A stretch of DNA of 64,000 bases, taken from Proteiniphilum sp. UBA4977. GTDB taxonomy: Bacteria; Bacteroidota; Bacteroidia; Bacteroidales; Dysgonomonadaceae. This document shows, piece by piece, positions 1 through 7,329 of the stretch. The translations under genes were made by a program, and so were the position numbers. The notes below the pieces were generated by a model. It was given only the letters and a program-made list of their open reading frames with translations, did not search any database and was not told the origin of the DNA. The stretch is taken from NCBI GenBank assembly GCA_002398565.1, contig DGZP01000064.1, positions 26,700 to 90,699 on the forward strand, in the 5' to 3' direction. Position 1 is the stretch's first letter; each line of letters opens with the position of its first letter.

Positions 1-1
1 G

Positions 2-1126
2 GTAAAAAGTTTTCTCGAAAGCAGGTTCGAACCGGTAGAGTTGGAGAATAAGGCTTCTTTCGATTTAATCAGGGCCTCCATCAATCTTACGATCTCTGCT
101 CTCTTAATCTCACTGGGGACCTCGTTAAAATTACCGCTCTCCACCACGTATGTAACCTTCATGGTTGCCATGGGATCATCGCTGGCCGATAGGGCCTGGG
201 GACGCGAAAGTGCGGTTTATAGGATAAACGGTGTGCTCACGGTAGTTGCCGGCTGGCTTCTTACGGCACTGGTTGCATTCACTGCTTCATTTGCCGTAGG
301 ATTATTTCTGGTATGGGGAGGAAAAATAGCAATAGCGATCATGGTCATACTGGTTATATTGATTCTTTTCAAATCCGACAGATTACACACCAAAAGGAAA
401 TCCAAAGAGCTGCAGCATCAGCAGATACTCTCCAACGAAGTACAACTGGTTACCTCAAGCAATGAAGAAGTGCGTCTTTTATTGGATAAAACATTGACCA
501 CCTATAAGCGGGTTGTGGACGGGCTGGAATCCGAAAACAGAAAAGTGGCAAGGAAAGCCATGACGGAAGCAAACGAGTTGTATATAAAATTCAAGGATAA
601 GAGAGATTATGAGGTAGTTCCCACGCTGGAGAGTATTCAGGTCAACGCCCTTGAGCTTGAACAGGAATATGTGCAGCTGGTAGACTATTCATATGAAATA
701 ACAAAATCACTCAAAGCCATTTCAGAAGCGACTTTTCAATATATCGACAACAATCATTCCGCTTTTTCAAAGGAACAGATCAACGATCTGAGAGTTGTTT
801 TCAAAAATCTCTCGGATGTGTATACAAGCTACTCCAACATGGATATAAGCGGGGATTACAGCAACTTTGATCAGGTAACAGCCATGCGGGAGACAATTAT
901 TGAACTGAATTCAAAAATGACAAAGCGACAGATAAAAAGAGTCAAGGAAAATGAATCAAGTACCCGAAATAGCATTCTGTTTCTGAATCTGGTAAATGAA
1001 TCAAAAATCATTACTCTGCAATCGAGCAACCTTATGAAATCGCATCGCAACTTTAAAGAACAGTATGCAAAATCGGTAGCTGGCCGCGACCCGAAAAAAC
1101 TTATCATGGACGTAACATTGAACTAA
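2..1126 (+). CDS. PiT-family inorganic phosphate transporter, C-terminal part (5' end outside window)
   Basis: The reading frame is open from base 2, so the true start lies upstream and the TTG at 41 is not the start. The visible part opens with the second conserved PiT repeat (residues PLSTTYVTFMVAMGSSLADRAW region), followed by two hydrophobic segments and then about 230 residues of charged, helical, cytosolic sequence. Long PiT proteins of Bacteroidota carry such a helical tail, which resembles PhoU/DUF47 in character. The protein should import inorganic phosphate across the inner membrane by ion symport. It ends at a strong hairpin facing the reverse-strand genes. Its position next to PHO-box-like promoters supports a phosphate theme for this end of the window. 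The family call is firm; the tail's role is unknown. Confidence 0.9.
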   Translation, partial: VKSFLESRFEPVELENKASFDLIRASINLTISALLISLGTSLKLPLSTTYVTFMVAMGSSLADRAWGRESAVYRINGVLTVVAGWLLTALVAFTASFAVGLFLVWGGKIAIAIMVILVILILFKSDRLHTKRKSKELQHQQILSNEVQLVTSSNEEVRLLLDKTLTTYKRVVDGLESENRKVARKAMTEANELYIKFKDKRDYEVVPTLESIQVNALELEQEYVQLVDYSYEITKSLKAISEATFQYIDNNHSAFSKEQINDLRVVFKNLSDVYTSYSNMDISGDYSNFDQVTAMRETIIELNSKMTKRQIKRVKENESSTRNSILFLNLVNESKIITLQSSNLMKSHRNFKEQYAKSVAGRDPKKLIMDVTLN

Positions 1127-1179
1127 CCGGAATAGTGTCTGTTGGGAGTCACTAAAAACATAAAGAAGATATAAACAGA

Positions 1180-1214
1180 ACGCGGATGATACGTAATATA
1201 TGTATCATCCGCGT
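1180..1214. terminator. Bidirectional terminator hairpin
   Basis: A perfect 13-bp inverted repeat (ACGCGGATGATAC at 1180-1192, its complement at 1202-1214) has a 9-nt loop and is followed by a T-rich run. It lies between the PiT gene ending on the + strand and the convergent reverse-strand gene ending at 1246, so it can serve both. Confidence 0.85.
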
Positions 1215-1245
1215 AAATTTTTTGTAGGTGTCTAGACGACTGGGT

Positions 1246-1605
1246 TTACTTTTGTTGCAGACTGATTTCCAGCGTCTGATTTTCTGTCAATTCCACATCC
1301 ATGGATACAGGTTCATAAGAAATCAATTCTACCTGCAATGCATATTTTCCGGGTTTCACACCGGTAATGGTAAATTTTCCATCCAGATCGGAATAATATT
1401 TTTTTCCGTCGACCACAATAGCAGCACCCGCCAGAGTTTCGTTATTCTTTTCATCTACAACAGAACCTGTCAGCTGTAATGCGTTCACACTTTCAACCTG
1501 AGCAACCGACCTGGTTTCTCTTACCTTTTCATCATTATTATCCTTGCTTGCAAAGGAAGACGCAGAAAGCAATAAAGAAACGGCAAAAACTAAAACAGAC
1601 TTCAT
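1246..1605 (-). CDS. Small secreted CarboxypepD_reg-like domain protein
   Basis: 119 residues from the ATG at 1605, chosen over an upstream in-frame Met at 1647 because it begins directly with a signal peptide (MKSVLVFAVSLLLSASSFA) and because the upstream start would lie inside the promoter. After a short charged linker comes one CarboxypepD-like/prealbumin-fold domain: LTGSVVDEKNNETLAGAAIVVDGKKYYSDLDG pattern, then ITGVKPGKYALQV. The same domain forms the N-terminus of SusC-type receptors, but here it stands alone. It is probably periplasmic or surface exposed. It is preceded by an array of 11-bp-spaced half-sites like those of the TonB receptor at 6244, so it probably belongs to the same regulon. 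Its molecular role is unknown. Confidence 0.8.
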   Translation of the reverse strand: MKSVLVFAVSLLLSASSFASKDNNDEKVRETRSVAQVESVNALQLTGSVVDEKNNETLAGAAIVVDGKKYYSDLDGKFTITGVKPGKYALQVELISYEPVSMDVELTENQTLEISLQQK

Positions 1606-1634
1606 AAGTGTATTTTTTTGTTTATTTACTGACA

Positions 1635-1690
1635 CAAAGGTAAGCACATCGGAGAATAAACCTGTTACATTTTTATGAAGTTTTTGTTAA
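1635..1690 (-). promoter_or_regulatory. PHO-box-like promoter A
   Basis: On the reverse strand, half-sites TTAAC (1690-1686), TTCAT (1679-1675) and GTAAC (1668-1664) are spaced 11 bp apart, and the -7 element TACCTTTG occupies 1642-1635. The first TTAAC starts exactly 52 bp before the TTTG, as in elements B and C. 11-bp-spaced direct repeats upstream of the core promoter are the layout of PhoB/PhoP sites (TTAACA-type repeats in Bacillus). The regulator is inferred. Confidence 0.65.
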
Positions 1691-1714
1691 GTTTTTATGT
1701 CGACTAATTGATTA

Positions 1715-2200
1715 TCAGTACCTTTTTTCGTCCACCAGTACTCCTTTTTCATCCCACATACGCCAGATACCGGTTTTTCTGCCGTCGTAGTAATTCATCT
1801 CGTATCGTTGTGTGCCCAGTTCATCCCAAATACGCCAGGTACCGTGCTTTCTGTCATTCTTGTATTCGGCTTCTGAGATCAGCTGTCCCGAAATATCATA
1901 GCTCCGCCACAAGCCATGCAACTTTCCTTCTTTGTATGAACGTATTTCTTTTGGTTTTCGGTTTTCAAAATATACCACATAGGCACCTTCGGGAACACCA
2001 TCCTTAATTTGTATTTCAAGTTTGAGGGTGCCGTTCTCGTAATACTCCCGGTAATCACCGGTATAGAATTCAGTCTGTGCCCGGTCGCGATAATAAATGC
2101 CTCCCGATTGATAAATCTGGGGATTCTCCTGCAGTCTTTGCGCCGGCATGCATAAAACCACAGAGAATGCGATAAAAAATGAATATATTTTCTTTTTCAT
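1715..2200 (-). CDS. MORN-repeat variant (YwqK-like) exported protein
   Basis: 161 residues from the ATG at 2200; the longer frame to 2281 adds an unlikely N-terminus that overlaps the promoter. A hydrophobic signal segment (KKKIYSFFIAFSVVLCMPAQ) is followed by about five 20-24 residue repeats rich in Y/W-N/G-G-x-x-x-G, such as YYENGTLKLEIQIKDG, YDISGQLISEAEYKNDRKHG and WDELGTQRYEMNYYDGRKTG. This is the MORN_2/YwqK repeat often named an antitoxin, although no toxin partner is seen here. The repeats form beta-hairpin stacks and the function is generally unknown. The cysteine in the signal lacks a good lipobox, so lipidation is doubtful. It has its own -7 element upstream. Confidence 0.75.
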   Translation of the reverse strand: MKKKIYSFFIAFSVVLCMPAQRLQENPQIYQSGGIYYRDRAQTEFYTGDYREYYENGTLKLEIQIKDGVPEGAYVVYFENRKPKEIRSYKEGKLHGLWRSYDISGQLISEAEYKNDRKHGTWRIWDELGTQRYEMNYYDGRKTGIWRMWDEKGVLVDEKRY

Positions 2201-2226
2201 AGGAGTAGGTATTAATAGCTTACTAA

Positions 2227-2234
2227 CAAAGATA
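2227..2234 (-). promoter_or_regulatory. -7 element of the MORN-protein gene
   Basis: TATCTTTG on the reverse strand matches the Bacteroidota TAnnTTTG consensus and sits 27 bp upstream of the ATG at 2200. No clear -33 TTG or 11-bp half-site array accompanies it. Confidence 0.5.
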
Positions 2235-2260
2235 CAATTAATAAGCAAACGAATAATGAA

Positions 2261-2289
2261 AAAAGCACCCCTTAAATTCATCAGGGTAC
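2261..2289 (-). terminator. Terminator of the TonB receptor/beta-helix operon
   Basis: In reverse-strand RNA, GTACCCT (2289-2283) pairs with AGGGGTGC (2272-2265) with one G-U pair and a 10-nt loop, followed by a short U run (2264-2261). It lies 31 bp after the beta-helix gene's stop. Confidence 0.65.
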
Positions 2290-2319
2290 TTTTTCCGTTA
2301 TTGTGAGACCCGTGTCTGA

Positions 2320-3486
2320 TTAGAATTGATAACCCGTCCAGGCAAAAATGTTGGTCGGACAGCCTGTGTTGCTGCCACCAATGGTAACACCTGGCGCGAT
2401 CACAGGATTCGTGGGACGCTGGGGTGCATTGGTCAGTGCATTGGTCAGGCTGATGGTTGTACCTACAGCGGCCACTCCCTTTGAATCGGTAAGATCAACC
2501 AAATCTTCCACCGTTCCGGTACCTTTTACAAGTGCGTTCACGACGGTGGCTTTTGCGCCACGACGGATCTTAATCACGTCCTGCATCCTTTTAGGTTTAT
2601 CGGCTGCTTCAAAGCTCACGGCAGCAAGCCTCAGATCGACGGTCATATTTTCCACCCTGAAGTCAGATTGGTTTGGATGTCCGGAATAGCCACCATCCAG
2701 GTTTCCGTCAGCTTCTATTCCGCGGGGGTCAGATTCACTGCTTGAATAACCTGCTTCCCAGATACCGTATGCATTTTTTAATGTGCCGTTATATCCTTGT
2801 GTAAAGTCGAACATATCGTCATCCGAATTTACTGCCAGCAGATTGTTTACATTAACAGAACCGCCAAAAAATTCAATTGCGTCATCAGCACCATCATAAA
2901 TATAAAGATCACTTATTTTGGTACCATTACCCACACCATTCAGAGTGAGACCGTTGTGTTCCACGTCGGCACTTGAGCGTGCCCCGGTGTTTCCCAAGAT
3001 AAGGAATGTCAATTCTCCAGAATTATCTGCTGCATTAGTACCTCCGTATACATAGGCTGAGTTTACCTCGGTACTTCCCACCTCACTGGGTGAAGCCAAA
3101 GGCGCTCTGCCATTAATGATTAATCCTCCCCAATACCCTTGTCCGGCACTTTCCTTATCGGCAATCATCTTTACTGGTGCCGAGGCAGTTCCTCTTACAT
3201 TGATTTTTCCTCCCTGCAATACCAGAATATAACTTGAAAAACCTTGCTGTGCCTTGATGGTAGTTCCCGCAGGAATGTTCAAAACACCCCCCTCTTCCAC
3301 AAGAAGCGGACCTGTTAACAGGTACTCCACATTTGCGTCAAGCGTTTTTGTATCCTTGATTGAACCAGACAATTTATTGTCTTCAACCGGGTCCGTTTCG
3401 TTGTTGTCATCCTCACCGCACGAAGCTAACACAAGAGGTGTCAGGAGTGCTGCAAACATTAAGAAGTTCAAAAAAATCTTTTTCAT
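2320..3486 (-). CDS. Right-handed beta-helix surface lipoprotein
   Basis: 388 residues. The signal peptide ends in a lipobox (LVLASC, lipid Cys23), followed by an acidic tether typical of exported Bacteroidota lipoproteins (GEDDNNETDPVEDN). The body has repeating short strands (GTTIKAQQ, GKINVRG, GYWGGLIINGRAP, NGVGNGTKISDLYIYDGADDAIEFFGGSVNVNNLLAVNSDDDMFDF) characteristic of a parallel beta-helix, with Asp-rich turns that could bind cations. It follows the TonB-dependent receptor by 43 bp and ends at a terminator, so the two form an operon under PHO-box-like promoter B. It is likely the receptor's surface partner for ligand capture; the ligand is unknown but a phosphorus compound is plausible. 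No enzymatic signature was recognised. Confidence 0.8.
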   Translation of the reverse strand: MKKIFLNFLMFAALLTPLVLASCGEDDNNETDPVEDNKLSGSIKDTKTLDANVEYLLTGPLLVEEGGVLNIPAGTTIKAQQGFSSYILVLQGGKINVRGTASAPVKMIADKESAGQGYWGGLIINGRAPLASPSEVGSTEVNSAYVYGGTNAADNSGELTFLILGNTGARSSADVEHNGLTLNGVGNGTKISDLYIYDGADDAIEFFGGSVNVNNLLAVNSDDDMFDFTQGYNGTLKNAYGIWEAGYSSSESDPRGIEADGNLDGGYSGHPNQSDFRVENMTVDLRLAAVSFEAADKPKRMQDVIKIRRGAKATVVNALVKGTGTVEDLVDLTDSKGVAAVGTTISLTNALTNAPQRPTNPVIAPGVTIGGSNTGCPTNIFAWTGYQF

Positions 3487-3529
3487 CTTTTGTCCAATTA
3501 AAATTAATAATATTACAAATTATCCGCAT

Positions 3530-6244
3530 TTAAAATTCGTAGCTTACGCCAAGACTTATATTTTGTCCTTTTTTAAACTCGTTCAGTATTACCTTCTCAT
3601 TCGACACACTGCTTTCCCTCGATAACCGGTAAGTTGAATTCAGCATGTTTTGTGCTTTCAGTTTCAGCGAAAGTTGTCTGTTTAAACTGTATGAAGATAC
3701 AAAATCGAGAGTGGGTACGCCTTCTTCGATAATATCCTTGAACCCCTTGGCACCTATGGTATGGATACGATTACTGAAATAGTTGAAAATGAGAGAAACT
3801 AAAAAGCTCTTCTCTTTTCTGGTGTGGGTGTAGGACAAGTCGAGATTTGCAAGAAAGGGTGATGCTCCCTCGAGTCCGCTCTTCCTGGGCTCAGTATTGA
3901 GAATGTCCAATTTCAGTTTAGTGTATATGTAGGATGCATTTAATCCGACGGAGAGTCTATTCATCTTCTCCAATTGAGTGTTGAAACGATTGAAAAGATT
4001 CTTCCTGAGTTCAAATTCCATACCACCCACAACGGCATGATCACTGATATTGTCATAGGTAAGGAGTCCTGCCGAATTACCCTGATCCACCCGACCTATG
4101 GGATTTACAATATATTTATAAAATCCTGTCAATGTCAACAGCTCACCGGGGCCCATGTAATAATCCCACTTCAAATCAACATTGTAATTATCTGATGGTC
4201 TTATATTGGGATTACCCTGGCTGGAAAAGGAAATATTCACATACTGATAGGGTGATATTTCTTTTGATTGGGGCAATGTATAGGATTTGCTTGCTCCCAG
4301 ACGCATACTGTTTTTATCGTTCAGGTCGTACTTCAGGTTTAAGCTGGGTAAAAAGTAGTTTTTCCGGATAGATTCTTCGCCCGGTTGCACATGCTGTACA
4401 TGGTGATTCACCGTCATATCCGCAATATCCATACGCAAACCGATATTACCGGTGACGTTTTGGAATAACTGCCACGTACCTTCCGCAAATCCGGAGTGTA
4501 TAAATTTGGTAACCTCATATGAGTTGGTGTCGCCTCTGGTCATCTCGAAAAGTCCGGCTTTCAGGTTTGAATCGTTGTAGAAATTATCCAGCTGAAGCGG
4601 GTCCATGGAAATGGTACCGGGTACAGCCGTAAAGTTGTACTCCACAGCTTCAAAGTGATTATCCACAAATCGTCCTGTATATCCAAACATAATGGATGAT
4701 CTGCCGCTGTTAAAGCGGTCATTCAATCTGTAAGTCAGATTTGCTTTCGTATTGATGTCATTTTCCTTCAAGGTTGAGAAGAAACGCTTCTGCCGGTTGC
4801 TCCCCGTAAGAATATAAGAACCATCCGTCATCCTGGAGAGGTAATTTTCACGGCGGTCGGGTTCCAGACCTTTGATTACATTATAAGAAACACCCGCTTC
4901 CAGATTCAGTTTATCCGTCAACTTCCAGTCGGAGTGTAGTTGATTGGTAATAAGCAAATTATCGTTCGACTGCTGTCTACGATGAAAACCCATATAGTCT
5001 TCACTGTCCTGATGCCGTTCACCATGTTTACCTGAGTATTCGCCTACATATTGGTTGTTGGCATGAATCAACATGAAATTATATTGCAGGCTGTGTTTAC
5101 GGTTCAGGTTGTAATTCAGATTACCCAATACAAGCTGGTTAATATTTTGTGAATACTTTTCACCTTCCTGATCCTGGTAGACAAGCCCGCTTGTGATGGA
5201 GTTACGTACGATTTCCCGGGTGTAGGAGTAATCAGAACTATGTGATGCGACCATAAAAAAAGAAAGAGGATTTCTGTTTTCACCCATATGGAACATCTTT
5301 CCACCGGAAAGACCGAAGCTGTGATTCATCGGTACAGAAACCTTCAAAGGATCAAGACTATTGGGAAAATTGAACTGATTGGCGACCGGTTGTCTTGTAT
5401 TGGTAAATCCAAAATAATTGGCACCCTCCTGACGCAAAAAATCACTTCCCATTGCAGCACTGTTCAAGCCAGCCGAAAGATCGATATTCAAAGCCTTCTC
5501 ACCTATCAGTTCCTTTGAGGTGATGTCGATAAGCGCACCCCCCACGTCAGCATAGCTGCTTCCACTAAAAACTTTGCTTATACCGATATTCTGGATGACA
5601 TCAGTTCCAAAAAACTCCAACGCAATATTTTTATATTCCGGATCTTCCGAGGGGATAGGAAATCCGTTCAGCAGAGTAGCATTATAACGGTCTCCCAGTC
5701 CACGGACGAACACGTTTTTCACCCCTTCCTGACGGGAAATGCCAGATACCTGAGCTACCGCGGCCCTGGCATCGCCAATACCTTTTCTGGATAATTCCCG
5801 GCTTCCCACAGCCTGGGTAGCCACGAGCGCCTGACGTTGTTCCATCAACAGGATGTTCTCGCTTTCGCGGTTGGCACGTGCCACTACTTCTACTTCTTCC
5901 AAGCTAATATCGTCAGAAGTCATTTGAATATTTACGACGATTTCCTGGTTATTTTGTACCACAACGTCTGTTATGGCGACGGATTGGTAAGCAACATAGG
6001 ATGCAATAAGGGTATGTGTTCCTGAACCTACGTTGTGAATAACAAAATTACCGTCTAAGTCGGCTGCAGCTCCGCTGGTAGTTCCCTCTATTAATACCGA
6101 TGCGCCGATGAGCGGCTCGTTGGTTTTTGCGTCCGTGATTGTGCCCCTGATGGTGGCTGTCTGAGCTTGAGCAGAAAGCGTAAAGAAAAGGAGTAATAAA
6201 AACAGACCGGACAAAAATTTTGACAAATCAAATCTACGTGTCAC
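3530..6244 (-). CDS. TonB-dependent outer-membrane receptor with CarboxypepD-like N-terminal domain
   Basis: 904 residues from a GTG start. A signal peptide (through SAQAQ) is followed by a CarboxypepD-like domain (about 29-115), a plug domain (about 130-240, containing VFVRGLGDRYNATLLNG and GGALIDITSK) and a C-terminal 22-strand barrel ending in aromatic SYEF. It lacks the SusC-type plug signature and has no SusD partner, so it resembles FecA/CirA-like receptors of Bacteroidota paired with a lipoprotein. It imports an unknown ligand using TonB energy. The start lies about 30 bp downstream of the -7 element of a four-half-site PHO-box-like promoter, giving a short leader. Phosphate-responsive expression is inferred from that element. 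Confidence 0.9.
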   Translation of the reverse strand: MTRRFDLSKFLSGLFLLLLFFTLSAQAQTATIRGTITDAKTNEPLIGASVLIEGTTSGAAADLDGNFVIHNVGSGTHTLIASYVAYQSVAITDVVVQNNQEIVVNIQMTSDDISLEEVEVVARANRESENILLMEQRQALVATQAVGSRELSRKGIGDARAAVAQVSGISRQEGVKNVFVRGLGDRYNATLLNGFPIPSEDPEYKNIALEFFGTDVIQNIGISKVFSGSSYADVGGALIDITSKELIGEKALNIDLSAGLNSAAMGSDFLRQEGANYFGFTNTRQPVANQFNFPNSLDPLKVSVPMNHSFGLSGGKMFHMGENRNPLSFFMVASHSSDYSYTREIVRNSITSGLVYQDQEGEKYSQNINQLVLGNLNYNLNRKHSLQYNFMLIHANNQYVGEYSGKHGERHQDSEDYMGFHRRQQSNDNLLITNQLHSDWKLTDKLNLEAGVSYNVIKGLEPDRRENYLSRMTDGSYILTGSNRQKRFFSTLKENDINTKANLTYRLNDRFNSGRSSIMFGYTGRFVDNHFEAVEYNFTAVPGTISMDPLQLDNFYNDSNLKAGLFEMTRGDTNSYEVTKFIHSGFAEGTWQLFQNVTGNIGLRMDIADMTVNHHVQHVQPGEESIRKNYFLPSLNLKYDLNDKNSMRLGASKSYTLPQSKEISPYQYVNISFSSQGNPNIRPSDNYNVDLKWDYYMGPGELLTLTGFYKYIVNPIGRVDQGNSAGLLTYDNISDHAVVGGMEFELRKNLFNRFNTQLEKMNRLSVGLNASYIYTKLKLDILNTEPRKSGLEGASPFLANLDLSYTHTRKEKSFLVSLIFNYFSNRIHTIGAKGFKDIIEEGVPTLDFVSSYSLNRQLSLKLKAQNMLNSTYRLSRESSVSNEKVILNEFKKGQNISLGVSYEF

Positions 6245-6270
6245 AAATTCAATATTAAGTTACATTTTCG

Positions 6271-6357
6271 GCACAAAGGTCTGTTATAAATGTTACAGAA
6301 CGGTTACGCTTGCGTTACGTTTTTGTTAAGATTTTAGGGCACATAAAAAAACGGGGC
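6271..6357. repeat. 87-bp direct repeat, copy 1
   Basis: 84 of 87 bases match 13945-14031 in the same orientation. It carries the whole PHO-box-like promoter and stops within the first arm of a hairpin (through CGGGGC) that is complete only in the other copy. This copy is therefore probably the derived, truncated one. Confidence 0.9.
6274..6329 (-). promoter_or_regulatory. PHO-box-like promoter B (four half-sites)
   Basis: Reverse-strand half-sites TTAAC (6329-6325), GTAAC (6318-6314), GTAAC (6307-6303) and GTAAC (6296-6292) are exactly 11 bp apart. The -7 element GACCTTTG (6281-6274) lies 19 bp after the last half-site start. This is the clearest of the four arrays and drives the TonB-dependent receptor. 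Confidence 0.75.
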
Positions 6358-6396
6358 GACCATCCTCACTTTCATTTACAGCGATAGAGTTTTATT

Positions 6397-7293
6397 CTAG
6401 TTCCTCATCTGCATTTCAACACGCTCCTTCATGACCTTGGTCACTTTCCCGATCGTATATGCGTACGACAGCAAAAAAACATTGGTCTTCTGTCCGTAAG
6501 CCTCTTCAATCATAAACTTGTTCGGATATTTGGGATCATCATTCAGTTGGGTCACCTGAATTGTGCCGTAAGGCTTAATCATTACGTGGCCATCTTCTGC
6601 CACTTCCAGGATTAGCGAACTCTCTTCGAGCGCTGTCACAGTGGAGACAAATGTCTCATTTCCTGCGATCATTCGCACACTGTTGTGGGTGAGGGGAAAA
6701 AGCTCTTTGTTTGCAGCTGTCACCATGCCGTCAACCATCCCTGTCATTGTATAAAATGAATTGGTTGCCTGAGAAGCATAGTCGTTTTCCAGAAGTACCT
6801 GATACAGGATCGTACTTTTTTTCGGGTTAAGCGCTACGCCGGAAATATCGGTGGCACGCAATCCTATAAAATAGGTTGAGTCAGGCGAAAGACCCTCGGG
6901 TCGCAATGTGATCATGGTCCTTCCGGTACGTTCGCCAGCTTTAACATGAATTTCATACTTGGCAATCTCATACTTATCATTGGGGAGTGCCCTGGCATAC
7001 AGGCTCTCATCGGCATCATAAAGTGAATAATTATACAATGCCAAGGGTGCCGGGTCTTCCTCCAGTCCTATAATCAAATCATTTCCGGGTGCATGTGTGC
7101 CACCCACCGAGACAGCAATATACCCTGTCACCTCCTCAACGGTTAAATGAACTACTTCCTTGAAAGAGTTGTAGTAGTCGCTGCTGATCAAGGCAACTTC
7201 ATTTTTATACATCTCCTTTTCAAAGATCGCATCGTCGTTGCAGGATGTCACGATCCCCATCAATATCATTAAGCCCAATAATATCTGTTTCAT
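6397..7293 (-). CDS. DUF1735/DUF4361-type SusE-position surface lipoprotein
   Basis: 298 residues. The signal peptide has a lipobox (MGIVTSC, Cys18) followed by an acidic stretch. The N-terminal half is an immunoglobulin-like BT_3987/DUF1735 domain (LTVEEVTGYIAVSVGGTHAPGNDLIIGL; ITLRPEGLSPDSTYFIGLRATDISG). The C-terminal half, with its MTGMVDG and HNSVRMIAGNETFVS pattern, fits DUF4361 with a lipocalin-like fold. It is the last gene of the IPT/NHL-SusC-SusD operon and follows susD by 36 bp. Such proteins usually sit on the cell surface and help capture the ligand of the adjacent SusCD pair. The ligand is unknown. The domain names come from pattern recognition, so the family call is moderately certain. 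Confidence 0.75.
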   Translation of the reverse strand: MKQILLGLMILMGIVTSCNDDAIFEKEMYKNEVALISSDYYNSFKEVVHLTVEEVTGYIAVSVGGTHAPGNDLIIGLEEDPAPLALYNYSLYDADESLYARALPNDKYEIAKYEIHVKAGERTGRTMITLRPEGLSPDSTYFIGLRATDISGVALNPKKSTILYQVLLENDYASQATNSFYTMTGMVDGMVTAANKELFPLTHNSVRMIAGNETFVSTVTALEESSLILEVAEDGHVMIKPYGTIQVTQLNDDPKYPNKFMIEEAYGQKTNVFLLSYAYTIGKVTKVMKERVEMQMRN

Positions 7294-7329
7294 CTGTTTT
7301 GTATCGTTTTCTGCTTGTTCTACTAAATC

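Noticed and set aside
1715..2200. YwqK-like protein as an antitoxin
   Set aside because: The name comes from database transfer; there is no toxin gene beside it and the protein is exported.
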